From Trichobilharzia szidati (Eukaryota > Platyhelminthes > Trematoda > Strigeidida > Schistosomatidae): 64,000 nt of DNA. The notes under the pieces are model-generated. The model saw only the letters and a list, made by a program, of their open reading frames with translations, made no database searches and was not told the DNA's origin. The stretch covers positions 90,781,256 through 90,845,255 of the forward strand of contig OX235271.1 of the NCBI GenBank assembly GCA_944472155.2, in the 5' to 3' direction. Of the stretch, positions 32,151 through 44,319 are shown piece after piece. Made by a program: the position numbers and the translations under genes. Numbering within the stretch: the stretch's first letter is position 1; each line of letters starts with the position of its first letter.

Positions 32151-33950
32151 GCTCTCTTCGATGTAATATGCAATATTTCAATCATCACGGATGATGATAA
32201 AAAAGTGTTTGGCATCCTCAAAACGTATATTTAACTTGTGTACGTGGGCTAGTTCTCCTTCAAATGTCTCGTTATCATAGAATAACTCCCATGGAAACAA
32301 CCATTGCCTATAGTTAATTTTCAACCTTAATATCCTCAAAAAACTAGCAAATAACAAACCATTACGGCTCTAAAACGAGAAGAATAGTCTTTCTATGCTA
32401 AATTTCTTATATACGATGAGTTTTTGAAGTAATACATCCTCTGGGATACCATGACAGGTTCTTCCATTAATACGAACACAATACTGGAAAATGTTGCTTT
32501 TTCAGTTACAGAAGCCTGAAACCAGTTATGTATTATCTACTTTCACAAAAATAAACGCCTCTATAGGCGTGAAAACGATAACCCATACATTGCGCGATAA
32601 TATATCACTATAACGTTTATCATCACCCAGCAAACCAGACAAACTCAAATCAACTAGACCGCGCAAATATCCGCAAGGTAAAGCTGGAGGCGCCACTTCA
32701 AACAGGGGATATGCCATATCAACGCCCGTCTCTATCTTATCAAAACGCTTTTGTTCTCTGATCTCAGTATTTTATTTATTTACTTCGGTTTCCCCTACTT
32801 ATGTTTAACTGATTGATGATGGCTAACAGGGCAGCCAGCACATGCCATATAAGGTTTCCATTTCTTGGACGCCTCCGGCGCTTCAGTTTTCTTAATGGAA
32901 ATTTGACGTTTGTCATAACACATGGGGAACTTTCCTCATTGGGTAGCTATATTCGAATGGTACTTCTCAGTGGATGGATTGTCAGACCGAGGAATAACTG
33001 ACTTATAAGGAGATAGGTGGAACACCAGTGGGATGGGTTTTGATTTTTTCTGGCTCCTGACGTTTTTGTCAGTGTGTAAATGATGTATTTCATCTATGCC
33101 CACCATTGTAGTGTCAGCATTAGTTTCTTTATATAATACTTGGCTAATTTTTGTCAATGCCTAGGAAAATGTCTGATGTATGTGGTCATCAGGTATACCA
33201 CTGGATGGAATGGTGCATGGAACATCATTTAGAGTTGTCCCGTGAGAGTTATCAGCATTCAGTGTTCCTGGGCAGCATCGTATTTGGCATGGGATTAAAT
33301 CAGGCGAAACGCAAATGTTCGCGTATGGTGATGAAGAGCATATTATCTTACCGAATTCTAGAAAATCTCTAGATTCTTCAAAATACCTGAACTTGAAAGG
33401 CACCGGACATGAATGGTTTGCAGATTTCTTAAGAAGGCGAAAAACCTGATTTTGTTAAAGAAATATTACAGGCCTTTAGACATAAAGTTTTAAGTTTGGC
33501 AATAAGTTTTCTGTCTAGAATGTTTTAAGCCAGAGAAGTTATGTGAAGACATAATCCTCTTAACAGCTTCTTCAGCCAAATAGTAAGTCTCCTATTGATT
33601 TCTGAAGTGTCGGTAAGTCATTTTTTCCTACGAGCAGCATTATCTATCAGTTCGTGCACGATATCGGATACTATAACTATGGGTGTGTCTGGTGTCAAAA
33701 GTGTAGAATAATCTACGAAACTGAGGCCTTCAGATGGTTGATGAGTATTAGATCTCAGCCTCTTAATGGCACTTACACGCTTGACAGACTTAACCATTAC
33801 AGAAACAAGAATTTTCACAATTTCTGGAAAAACGTCTTGAGGATATAAAAAAGATTGTTGCATTATCGAAGTATCAAAAACAACGATAAGCAGCCATATA
33901 TTGCAAAATAAAAAAGTCAGACATTTCTTTAACAGCACTACCTGGGGATA
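32150..33950 (-). pseudogene. Unrecognised decayed coding stretch
   Basis: Several minus-strand blocks look protein-like with few stops: SEGLSFVDYSTLLTPDTPIV (near 33,720), FGKIICSSSPYANICVSPDL (near 33,330) followed by a Pro/Cys-rich part, TKISQVLYKETNADTTMVG (near 33,130), LPCGYLRGLVDLSLSGLLGD (near 32,660), and after a stop CVRINGRTCHGIPEDVLLQK (near 32,450) and EGELAHVHKLNIRFEDAKHF (near 32,240). They change frame and contain stops. I do not recognise the family. It could be a degraded host gene, exons of a diverged gene, or part of an unknown transposon. Confidence 0.35.
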
Positions 33951-35850
33951 AAATCCTCAGTCCCACGTGGTTAGAAGGGGTATCCGAAGATTCCAGGTTG
34001 TAGATCCCAAAAGTAATAATAATTTATATTTCGTATAAACGGGTAAGTTTACATGAAATGCATGCCATTTTTACAGACACGATCAATTATGTTGCGGATT
34101 AAAATTATGAATTAGCATACATTGTCACTCTTTTAAAAAGTTCAAATTGTTGAATTATAGTACAAGCAATCGGAACAGATTCTTATAATTGTTAATTTGT
34201 AAATCTTTCACGAAGGTCTCCATCGAAGTTGAGCGACAACCCATACTTCGTTCCATTTCCTGATGATAGTAGTGGCCAATCTATAAACATATATTTGAGT
34301 GAGTACTGTGACCCCACGTGCTTGAACGCTATTTCAGGAATAGGAGAAAATCCTGCACAGCTACAAAGTGGTATAAAATATAATAATAATAATAATAATT
34401 TTATTTCTGGAACAGAAACCAGCCATTTTTACAGGCATGAACAAATGTACACAAATTAGAACTCATAGAATATATATGATTTGTTAATCTAGAAATAGAT
34501 TGAATACTGGTAAATTTGAGAGAAATATTTAAAAAGAAATGTACAAATAAGGCAATAGGTAATTTTCGAGATATGCTTTCAACTGAATAATTCATGAGAT
34601 ATAGCATCAAATCAAAACTGTTATTGAAAAAAAAAATACGGTATGTCAATTTCACGCGGGAATTATAAACGATTACGTTAATTGTGGAAGGTAAGTAGCA
34701 TTTTCGTACAGGTGCTGACGTGAAATATAAGAGATGCGGAATGAACAGTAATTGTAATTAAATGATTCATAGTGTTTGAAAGTCCATAAAACTTCAAATT
34801 CACCGGTAAGTACACCATAATTGTGACATTTCCAGTTGTATATGAGACCAACTTTGAACTTGTCAGCAGATTTCATGATAGAGGTGGTTCCGTTATTCAC
34901 CAGGTGGGCTAGCAATATTCCGAGGATAGCGGCAATGTTTCAGTGCCTTCGTTTAAGGCAGTACCTTTGAAAAGAGAAGAAGACACAAGGAAACCGACAG
35001 AGAGGTGCAGAAGTATATAATAGGTGTTAATAATTCGAAACATATGTAAAAAAAAACATGGGGCTCATCATTTTTTTTGTTTTTTTTTTATTTAAAAAAT
35101 ACTATTTCCCCCTGAGATTTTCTAGTGATGGGATTCTAGTCTTTCTTGCGAAAAGAAAAAAAGTTTAAGTGAAAAGATGATAATTTTACCTACTTATATA
35201 GGTTAAATAGGAGTTAAACACAAAAGTCAAAGTGCGTGAACTATGTAGAAGAAAAGCGAGGGCTTAATAATAACTACTGTTTTTCTGAAGTATACATTTA
35301 GGTGTCCTTCTGAAGTAGGGGACTCATACCATGTACTTGCATTCGAGGAGTTTGTTATTTAAACTTCAGCTTTAGGCAAATTTTCAACTTCTGTTGTCTT
35401 TTTTTTAAATTTTATTTATTCTCTTATGCAATTGTGAATAATACATTATTGGAAGTATATTTACAAGAAAAATACAAAAATAAGCCATACAGTACTTGAT
35501 ATGATAGTGCACATTTGCAATGTATGATGCTAACCATATTGGTCTTACCATGGAAAACTATGACGTTTTCTATGAAAATAAAGTTATTCTCAAACATGAG
35601 TGTTGTCATGTTTTTTTATCATTGGAGCAACCGAACTTTATGCGAGAGAAGAGTGGAAATGATAAAAAAGTAAATTTCAGCTTTATTAAAGTCCTAGGAA
35701 GTTAAGATGAAATAGAGTATAATAGTGATTAGGTCGAATGATTATCGTGAAGTATACAAGTGACATTTCAGAGAGGAGTGGCTTGAAGGATTAGAATGTG
35801 TTGGATATGATGACCTGTAGGATGTCTGGCGAACTTGTGTATGACCCATG
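33951..35850. other. No recognised gene
   Basis: AT-rich, with AAT-triplet run at 34,379-34,400 and copies of the diffuse dispersed repeat near 34,020 and 34,400. Nothing else supported. Confidence 0.35.
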
Positions 35851-35854
35851 GGAT

Positions 35855-35940
35855 GGCATCTTGACAAGAAACTGAGCAGGCTTGTAGATGTTAAGAGCAA
35901 AAGCATAATTTGTTTATAAGTTCAATCTGTACCTGCCATT
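35855..35940 (+). repeat. Dispersed repeat, also at 61,588-61,672
   Basis: GGCATCTTGACAAGAAACTG...GTAGATG...AGGAGCAAAAG-type sequence of about 85 bp recurs at 61,588-61,672. Here it ends just before LINE A coding sequence, there just after a BEL/Pao LTR. Class unknown. Confidence 0.6.
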
Positions 35941-35944
35941 GTCC

Positions 35945-36687
35945 TCAGGAACTGTGCTGATATTTTGTGTTACCCTCTTACTAATATTTTTAATGCTTCC
36001 TTTTCCAGTAATGTTCTACCTTCTGCATGGAAAAACATTAAAATTGTCCCTATACCAAAACAATCTTCTGGTACCGATAGTAAATTTAGGCCTATTGCAA
36101 TTACTTCTCCTTTTTTAAAATTGATGGAAAAACTACTTTTACTTCGTCTTGAACCTTCATTGAAAGCTTTTAATGACCCTAAGCAATTTGCATATAAACA
36201 TGGTAGAAGTACCTTGGATGCTGCGGTTGTCTTATATCATAATGTTGTTTCTTGTTTAGACAAAGGTGCCAAATATGTCCGTGGTGCTTTCCTAGACTAC
36301 ACATCTGCGTTTGACTCTGTACCTAGGGGCCTTTTATTAAATAAGCTCTCCTTGACGCACACAGCATCCTGGGCTAAGAGTTGGTTGCATTCTTATTTTT
36401 CTGATAGAATGCAGTATACTGCATATAATGGCAAATCTTCTTCTGCTTTGCTTACAAAAGCCGGTGTTCCTCAAGGTGCCGTCCTCTCTCCCTTTCTTTT
36501 TTCTTTCTTCTTACATGACCTGCCACATTTAAACGAAACCAATTTTGTCAAATATGCTGATGATCTGACTGTATCACTGCCTATCACTTCTGAGTCTGAC
36601 TGCTCCAAACTTAATAGCTTTTTGTTGGACATCAGCATGTGGTCTAAGTCAAATGGTCTTATGTTAAATCCTTCCAAATGTCAGGCA
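35945..36687 (+). pseudogene. LINE family A reverse transcriptase core, cut by assembly gap
   Basis: An open frame of about 240 codons up to the Ns. It codes the RT core in order: LPSAWKNIKIVPIPKQ, KFRPIAITSPFLKLMEKLL, GAFLDYTSAFDSVPRGLLL (first catalytic Asp), AGVPQGAVLSPFLFSFFLHD, NFVKYADDLTV (YADD catalytic box) and LNPSKCQA. Uninterrupted so far, which makes it the best-kept A copy, but no endonuclease precedes it and the 3' side is lost in the gap. Non-LTR (LINE) type; I cannot assign the clade firmly. Confidence 0.82.
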
Positions 36688-36787
36688 NNNNNNNNNNNNN
36701 NNNNNNNNNNNNNNNNNNNNNNNNNNNNNNNNNNNNNNNNNNNNNNNNNNNNNNNNNNNNNNNNNNNNNNNNNNNNNNNNNNNNNNN
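36688..36787. other. Assembly gap (100 N)
   Basis: Exactly 100 N, a conventional size for a gap of unknown length. Sequence on its two sides belongs to different LINE families in opposite orientation. Confidence 0.99.
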
Positions 36788-37300
36788 GCCCAAGATTTAA
36801 GCAGGCCGCCAATGAAGATTGTTTAAATCATGTTGCATTTTGCTTTCGACGCTCATATCATCGTACCCGTAATCATATATTATCTTGAGATCATCTGCAA
36901 AGAGGTATGGCTTGCCATACTTCACCACAGAGACTATGTCATTTATAAATAAGAAGAATAGAATAGGGCCAAGAACGCTACCCTGTATTACACCACTAGT
37001 GATCGGCTTTGATGAAGACAGCTGGTGGTTGATTTCAACTAATTGCTTTCTTTCTGTGAGAAAAGAATTTATCCATTTGAGAAGTTTCCCAGTTATTCCG
37101 TAGGATTGGAGTTTTTATGAGTCCGATATGTGGGACATTAACGAAGGCCTTGCTAACGTCGAGTAATAATGTTGTTACCGAATGCCCATTATCAATGCAT
37201 TGTGTAATGTAGCCAAAATAATCTAAGTGGAAAGTAATGCACTACCTTCTACTTAAGAAACCGTATTGGGATGGGGATAGCAGGTCATTAGACAGCGGTA
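36788..37300 (-). pseudogene. LINE family C (CR1-like) RT fragment
   Basis: On the minus strand: KAFVNVPHIGLIKTPIL-type RT core, GVIQGSVLGPILFFLFINDI, GKPYLFADDLKIIYDY (FADD catalytic box), DDMSVESKMQHDLNNL. The pieces lie in several frames. The same family recurs at 62,170-63,005. Confidence 0.72.
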
Positions 37301-37422
37301 CGTCCAACGTTTGCGTTACATTTTTGCGCGATTCGTTACATAAAATTTATCTTGTTGTAATCCTTGCACTAGTACTATACTACCTCCATACCTATAACCA
37401 TTAACTCTTATACCAAATAGTT

Positions 37423-38619
37423 ATGGTTAATCAAAGTAAAAAGCAACGAACTCAATCCCCTGTAAATCTGATGACTAATTTTACGTCCTTGATTGCTACA
37501 TCAAGCAACACACTCCCTACAACTGGTTATAGTGAGCCACATAACTTACTTGTATGTCGTAAGCTTTGAGCTGAAACTGAGGATAAAACTGTACTGACAA
37601 CTGGTATTAGCACTACTCCCAAAAATTCAGTACCGTCTGCTCACACGGAAACCCTCCCTACACCTTATGTGCTTATCGAAAAGCTCCAGCCTTTAAGCTC
37701 TGTTTCAGTACTATCTTCAGAAATAGAATTTCTAAAGTCGTCTGTAGGAAAACTTAAGGCCGAGTTAAGGGAAATAAAAAACAATAAGTCAGTAAATCCT
37801 GGAATTTCTGGAACCAATACCAAAATATCCAAATTATCAGATCAGATCAGCAATACTAGATCGCAGGTCTGTGAACTGACACCTTTAACTATTCTCATGA
37901 AAACTGTAGACCTTAACAAACTTGACACGGAATCGGTATCTAAGGTGGATAACCTCATTAACTTTGTTACTACAGAAGTAACAAAACGACTCGACGCCAA
38001 ACTAAATGCTATTGTCTACAACGTTCCGGACAATGAGGCACTAAAAAAGGTACAGCGCATCCTACTTAGTGAGGCGAAAATGCCCACCTCCAAGACTAAG
38101 TGCTACAGGCTGAAGAAGAGTCAACATGAAAAGTGTTGTCCTATTCGTTTTCAGTTCGAAACACCTGCAGAGGCCAGAAAATTCATCCACTCCCAACACA
38201 CCCAATCGCAAGCCAGAAACTACAAACTAATAAAGGCTGCGGTGAACAAGACAGTCATAGAAAGGCGCGTATATAATTATCACACTGAGTCTAATTGTGG
38301 AATAAACAACAGGACATTGCAAGCTGCAATTATACCCACCCCTTTGAGAGATACCGTAGAATCCACCGCACCACCCCTCTCAAACCACATAGAATTATCC
38401 TCTCAGAGAGAGACACCAACCGCAAGGCCACTAAACTGTAATCAAATAGCCAATAAAACTATACCACCCATCACCGTAGATACAGATATGTCACCAAATA
38501 ATCCCGGAAAAAAAGTCAAAACTCCCCGAAAGTCGATTCTGTCCTCTCCTAGCCATAAGTATATTGATAAAAAATATGACCCCAAATCATGCCAGCAACA
38601 ACAATGGCAGTATAAATAA
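37423..38619 (+). pseudogene. CR1-like ORF1, one in-frame stop
   Basis: Frame of 398 codons from ATG 37423, broken by TGA 37567-37569; the part from 37669 is open. It has a heptad-like coiled-coil stretch (SSEIEFLKSSVGKLKAELRE, about residues 20-45 of the open part), then KCYRLKKSQHEKCCPIRFQF and HSQHTQSQARNYKL, which resemble the RNA-binding middle part of LINE ORF1 proteins, and a Thr/Pro/Asn-rich end. A second frame (38564-38800) continues the Asn/Ser-rich sequence, suggesting a frameshift near the end. Its role would be to package element RNA (known for LINE ORF1). Confidence 0.65.
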
Positions 38620-39011
38620 GCCCACATTCCCCAAGGTCAATGGTACTGGCACCCACAACGTACGAAATAGCACCATGGCCCACACTGATAACCAACGCCA
38701 CAACAATGACACCCTCAATAGTACAAGCGGCAATAGTCAGAACTCGACTACCAACAACTCAGGGTATTCACAGTATGACACACAAATAAATTTTGATTAG
38801 ATATATGGTACAAGTCTGCTGGGAACTGACCCACAAAGCAGTAAAAACGAAACCCATACAAGGACACAACAAGTACCTAAAAATAAGTCGAATAATAGAG
38901 CATGGTCTCCACAAGGTCCTTATCATATTTTATACCCTGCGTCCCTGTCAGCGTTGAAAAAACAGCTGGTAGGGATATTAACACTCCTACACCACTAGTG
39001 CCGGCTCCCCC

Positions 39012-40211
39012 TTGCATGAAAACGGGAACAGTCTAGTGCATCCGCATCCATTAAGCACACCTGATACATGCACAAGTTTAGGTCAAATAAAGATCCCTAT
39101 CCACGTTTCCAGCTTAACTAAAAATAAAAATGCCTTAGCCTATAGCACATCAAGTACTCCAACGCTTAATTCATCACCGAAAACAGCACACACCAACTCG
39201 ATTGACATAGGTGAGCATGATGTTGAAACTCCTCTTAACATAGGGTCGCCATGTCAAACAGTACTACTGGGTGCTGAACCATATTCGGGGCTGATCAACG
39301 AACTTAAATACTTCAAATGCTATTTCAAATCTCATCTTTACCTAATCCTCATAAATGCTAGATCCGTTCTAAATAAACTACCAATGCTCAGAGCACTCAC
39401 AGTAATATACAAACCCCCTATAATTGTCATCACTGAATCCTGGTGTAACTCGAACATACTGGATGAAGAGATAAGCTTAGATAACTATACACACTTTCGG
39501 TGTGACAGGGAAGGTGGTAAGGGAGGGGGTTGTCTTATGTACTTTCTGAATGCACTTACTGTATCACAGCTAGAAAGTAGTACACTTAACATGCCTGAGA
39601 CTTTATGGGTTAACTTACACTTAAATAACGCAATAGTATTAATTGGATGCACCTACAGAGCACCTGGTGCCTTTAGTAATTACGAGACCCAACTTATTAA
39701 TACTCTAGAACAATTATCCACCCTCCACTACGATCATAAGATCCTATGTGGAGACTTTAACTTACCAGAAATCAACTGGGATATACCCACAGGCCCAACT
39801 AAATTTGATAAGTTCTTTGGCACACTGGATATACTTGGCTGGAAACAGACTGTCACAACCCCAACAAGAGGTAATAACGTACTAGACTTAATCTTCTGCC
39901 ACAATGCAAGTCCCCTTTCTACCCTAGTAGGTTCGGAGTTTTCAGGGAGTGACCACAAAACAGTGCTGTGTGCACTGCCACTTTCACCATGTAGCAATGC
40001 AGCCCATACCCCTACTTCACAACAAATAACTTACAGGAAATACAGTAAGGCAGACTGGACTCTAGTGAAATCAACGTTGAGATCCTCAGAATGGAGAGAG
40101 TACTTCTATACTGATAACCTCTCGAAAGCTCTGGACATCTTTTACTATAACTCTAACACATGCTTAGATGCTGTCATCCCACTTCAAACACTAAGGTTTC
40201 CCCACACATAA
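39012..40211 (+). pseudogene. CR1-like ORF2, endonuclease domain
   Basis: About 100 residues of Ser/Thr-rich leader, then an APE-type endonuclease: LILINARSVLNKLPML (Asn of motif I), IIVITESWCNSN (catalytic Glu), GKGGGCLMYF, LIGCTYRAPGA, HKILCGDFNLPEINW (GDFN), LDLIFCHN and FSGSDHKTVL (SDH). All catalytic positions I can check are present. The frame then fails near 40,200; a different frame (40160-40609) continues with KPKDRRKLKRL and linker sequence. Nicks target DNA in LINE insertion (family knowledge). Confidence 0.85.
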
Positions 40212-40650
40212 AGCCAAAGGATCGTAGGAAACTGAAGAGACTGTCAACAAGTTGCTTCAGACGACACGACTTTAGTACACTAGGGTCAATACTTAGTACT
40301 CTTAGCTCCATCTCGCAAGCTCATAACTTGCGTATGAGAAATGAAGAATGCACGGCACTAGCCGGCACCACCAGAGTAGGTGATCTCACAGAAATCCTAA
40401 AGAAACGAATGAATCGCCAAAGCCATAAAATTTCTCTCCTTATAAACAAGGGTAAACTGTACAGCAACCATGTAGACATGTGTGAACTGTTTAACGAGAC
40501 GTTTGCAGCTAACTACCTTAAGCCCACGAGTCCATTTCTCGGTTTACAATCTACAATGGAACTATTTATTCCTAGAACGAATCAACTATTAGTCTACTAC
40601 AGTACCTAAACGCGCTTAAATACCCTTACTTCTCTAAAGACTATAAATAA
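40160..40650 (+). pseudogene. CR1-like ORF2, linker between endonuclease and RT
   Basis: Continues ORF2 in another frame: KVSPHIKPKDRRKLKRLSTS, KISLLINKGKLYSNHVDM, CELFNETFAANY. LFNETFA is typical of the segment before the RT in CR1-like elements. Sequence identity to the element ends around 40,650, where the insertion starts. Confidence 0.7.
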
Positions 40651-40659
40651 ACTAATAGC

Positions 40660-41530
40660 ATAAATGCATAAAAAGACATAGTAGAAACAAATTTTTGTTC
40701 ATCACATTACAATGTACAACGAATATAAACAAATATTTTCGAATCCACATACTTTTTCTTTGTCATCTGGTACATTTCTGTTGTATTTACTTTGTAGTAC
40801 AAGTTGCATTGATCTACATTCCGACTGAAGCTGAGAAACAATTGAAGTCACTTACTCATATATCATCCCTCAAGGTTTGGCTAGTAATGGCTCAGTATCC
40901 TTGATGAAATCCACTGTCACCATAACAAGACGCTGTACTGCATCTTATACAAGCACTGTCAACGATCTAAAATGGATTTTATATAGCTTTCTACGTGTTT
41001 ATCAACTTACTCGTAAAGAGCAACCATGCTGTGACAAATGGCGGGCTATGGGTGACTAGAGTGCAGTAAAACAAATCTGCTTGGCAATGACCAGTATTAA
41101 TCTGCATTCTGTTGAATTCACATCTGGTATCACTTGCAAAAAAATGATGTCAAAATCATAAAAATTAATCACTCATTTTAAATTAATACCCAATTTGAAC
41201 ATAAAACAAGATACGATGCCGCACACAACAAAGTTATATGGAGGAATTGACTTCAAGCTTTATTTTTTCCCAAATATTTGTAATCCATCCGACACATACT
41301 TGGGTTTTTTTTGTTAATGCGAAGACAATATTTCTATATTTCTTTATGTGCTCCATTGAACGACTAACTATCAGAATGTGCTCACTAACTGATGTCAGAG
41401 AGGACAGCAACCATGTAATTTCACTATAAATCAAATTCATGTAATTTAAATAATACTTATCCATGCCTGTACAACTGGTGTGTCCTACATTGATAGGAAA
41501 ATATATATTATTATTCTTCAACGCTGAAAC
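40660..41530 (+). repeat. Insertion in ORF2, diverged relative of the array flank
   Basis: It splits ORF2 between linker and RT. From about 40,740 to 41,520 it aligns, with many differences, to the non-LINE part of the array unit (43,250-44,015): shared words include AACAAAGTTATAT, GACTTCAAGCTTTATTTTT, TTAATGCGAAGACAATATTT and ACTTATCCATGCCTGTACAA. So the unit flank belongs to an older dispersed repeat. I do not recognise the class, and no long frame exists in it. Confidence 0.65.
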
Positions 41531-41544
41531 AAATCAGTACAGTT

Positions 41545-43097
41545 CATTTCACTTATTCTATTATTAACCAAGCCATTAATAATCTTAAAAGCCATAGTAG
41601 TGCTGGTTTTGACGGTATACCATCGTATCTTTATAAACACGGTGGTTCTGACATTTCCGTTTTATTACTCAAGATCTTTACAATGTCCCTAGAAAGCCAA
41701 ACCTATCCAGATAAATGGATAACCACAAATCCGGATCAAAAACTGAAGTCAACAACTATAGGCCAATCAATATTACACCCATAGTATCTAGAATCATTGA
41801 AAGAATAGTTAAAGATGATATCCTCAAACATATGCTCAGCTGCAATATTCTAAGTCCAAACCAACATGGATTCCTAAAATCCAGATCATGCATGACATGT
41901 CACCTTGACTTCTTTAACTACATAACTAGCAGCCGAGACAAACAACAACTAGTACTAGTCATCTACTTTGACATATCCAAAGCCTTTGACCGCGTTGACC
42001 ATTTACTTCTAACAAATAAGCTGAACTCCTTAGGAATACGTAACCCATTATTAGGATGGATTGAATCATTCCTTAACAATAGGTCCCAAGTAGTTAGACT
42101 GGGTTCTGTAAACTCTAAACCTAGTCCAGTCACTTCTGGAGTAGTTCAAGGTAGCGTCTTAGGCCCCCTTCTATTCACTCTGTATGTCAACGACATATGC
42201 AGCTGTTTCTCACTTGGTAAACCATTCATCTTTGCAGATGATCTTAAAGTGGCTTACACATTCCACCGTGATGACTTAGGATACTTTCAGAAAGCTGTTC
42301 AGGAAGAACTAGATAGGGTAACTGCATGGTCCTCCACATGGAACCTAAAATTCAACCTTAAAAAATGTGGTTGGATCTGTTTCGGTGCACACTCAATGAA
42401 TATCAAACTGGTACTTGAATCTCTTGACTTGCCTAAACACCAAAGTGTTGTTGACATAGGACTCAAGTAATCTAGTGACCTGATATTTTCTGAGCAAGTG
42501 GCCACACAGACGCGTAAATCGAGGATGCACATAGGATGCATACTCAGGAATTTCCACAACTACGAAGCGAAAATATTATTATATAAAACTTGTGTAAGAC
42601 CACTACTTGAATATTGTCCATTTATTCTCAGCAGCACTCGCGTAAGTGACAAGCTTAAAATAGAAAATGTCCAACGATACTTCACGTCTAAAGTACTAGG
42701 ATTTGACTGTGAAAAGGACTACACATCAAGGTGTATAACTCTAGGTATCGACCCACTCTGGATGAGACGACTGAGCATTAACCTAACATTCTTCTTTAAA
42801 ATCTTGCATAAAATATCATTCTCAGACAGTAAGGAGATACAGTTCTCACCGGAAGGCTCTTACAACCTTCGTAACCAAACGTGCACAGTATCTAGGAAAA
42901 ACTGTAAGACAGCACTCCGTGCAAACTTCTTCATAGTCATGTACTCTAAGATCTGGAACAGTTTACCCCTAGAAATAAGGACCTGTCACTCTATTGTAAC
43001 CTTCAAACGCTTGCCATATAAACTACTTCATCCAAATGACTATGCCAATCACACCGCACCACTTATTTCTAAAACGCATGAGCTATTAAAACACTAA
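41545..43097 (+). pseudogene. CR1-like ORF2, reverse transcriptase domain
   Basis: In order: INQAINNLKSHSSAGFDGIP (RT 0), PDKW, a frame change near 41,720, then 41715 onward KTEVNNYRPINITPIVSRI, NQHGFLKSRSC, VIYFDISKAFDRVDH (first catalytic Asp), SGVVQGSVLGPLLFTLYVND, KPFIFADDLKVAY (FADD box), LKFNLKKCG, a TAA at 42468-42470 within the expected YSSDL-like region, then the same frame from 42498 with RKSRMHIGCILRNF, RPLLEYCPFIL, ENVQRYFTSKVLGF and SKIWNSLPLEIR to the end at 43097. The 3' 0.5 kb of this domain is what the tandem array carries. Confidence 0.88.
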
Positions 43098-43968
43098 AAC
43101 GCCTTGACTCATTACTAAATATTATGACACTAAATAAACTTTAAGACTTCGCAAAAATACATGAAAGAACAACTAGAATTTAGGTAGTGTTTACTATACG
43201 GTTATATATATTTATAAACATTTATATATGCATAAAATATTAATGTTCTCTTCATTTTTGCATACTTTCTCTTTCTGGGATCCCGTTGCTGAGCCTACAC
43301 TTCTATTTACCTCCTGGTCGAGGTCGAACAACCCTACATTTAAACTGAAATGACCATTTAAGTAAATTCAAACTCAAATTCCATGAACGATCCGATGCAA
43401 CCACTTGAAAACGCTGGCTAACATTCTGTATAAGGAGTATTCCTGATCTAATATAAAGAAACAACTTGTTTTCAAGCAGTTTTCAATGTATTACTCAACT
43501 TACATGTACAGTCTGCCATGCTGACGCAAATGGCGCCAATGGATAGTTCTAGAATCGACCTCGGCCCCATTCCGTGCAGTAAAACAATCCAGCATGACCT
43601 TATCTAGTTTTCGTATCAGCGATCAAACTCCTTTCCTATTATAAAATTATGATTAGACTGCTGAAAAAAATGGAATAAATATATCAATGATCTCAACGTA
43701 ATGCATCAATGAACATTAAACCAAGGATGCTGTTCACAACAAAGTTATATAGGAGAATCGACTTCAAGCTTTATTTTTCCCATATATTTGTATTACATTC
43801 ATCTGAAGTCTGGGTTTTTCGTTAATGCGAAGACAATATTTCTATATCTCTTTATGTGTTACACAGACAGACTATTTTGCAGACTGTTCCGACTGACTAT
43901 AATGTCAGAAAGAACAACCAAACTGTAAATTCAACATACATCGAAACATGTGTGATTTATATAATAAC

Positions 43969-44250
43969 TTATCCATGCCTGTACAATTGGTATGTTCCTG
44001 CATAAACAGGAATAAAATAAATATCAAGAGGAGTTTCTACATCATGCTCACCTGTGTCAATCGAGTTGGTGTGTGCTGTTTTCGGTGATGAATTAAGCGT
44101 TGGATTACTTGATGTGCTATAGGCTAAGGCATTTTTATTTTTAGTTAAGCTGGAAACGTGGATAGGGATCTTTATTTGACCTAAACTTGTGCATGTATCA
44201 GGTGTGCTTAATGGATGCGGATGCACTAGACTGTTCCCGTTTTCATGCAA
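43969..44250 (-). pseudogene. Inverted ORF2-start piece in array unit (9 copies)
   Basis: A 93-codon minus-strand frame, copying the leader of ORF2 (MHENGNSLVHPHPLSTPDTC) and then running into flank sequence (YFIPVYAGTYQLYRHG). Copies at 43969, 45712, 47455, 49198, 50941, 52684, 54428, 56171 and 57914 all stay open, with a few residue changes (ACS in copies 2-3, a Met in copy 7). It lacks the endonuclease, so I read it as a LINE relic rather than a gene. Confidence 0.85.
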
Positions 44251-44319
44251 GGGGGAGCCGGCACTAGCGGTGTAGGAGTGTTAATATCCCTACCAGCTGT
44301 TTTTTCAACGCGAAACAAT

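Larger units (their letters stand above)
37310..43240 (+). mobile_element. CR1-like LINE, nearly full length but dead
   Basis: Two-ORF non-LTR retrotransposon: 5' leader, ORF1 (37423-38619), ORF2 endonuclease (39012-40211), linker (to about 40,650), a 0.9-kb foreign insertion, then reverse transcriptase (41,545-43,097). The FADD catalytic box and the APE-type endonuclease fit the CR1 group. Defects: in-frame TGA at 37567, frame changes near 40,200 and 41,720, the insertion, and in-frame TAA at 42468. The 3' end runs into the tandem array, so the true 3' terminus is not clear. Confidence 0.82.

Noticed and set aside
40877..41059. 60-codon plus frame in the ORF2 insertion
   Set aside because: No homologous open frame in the related array flank, so no sign of selection for coding.
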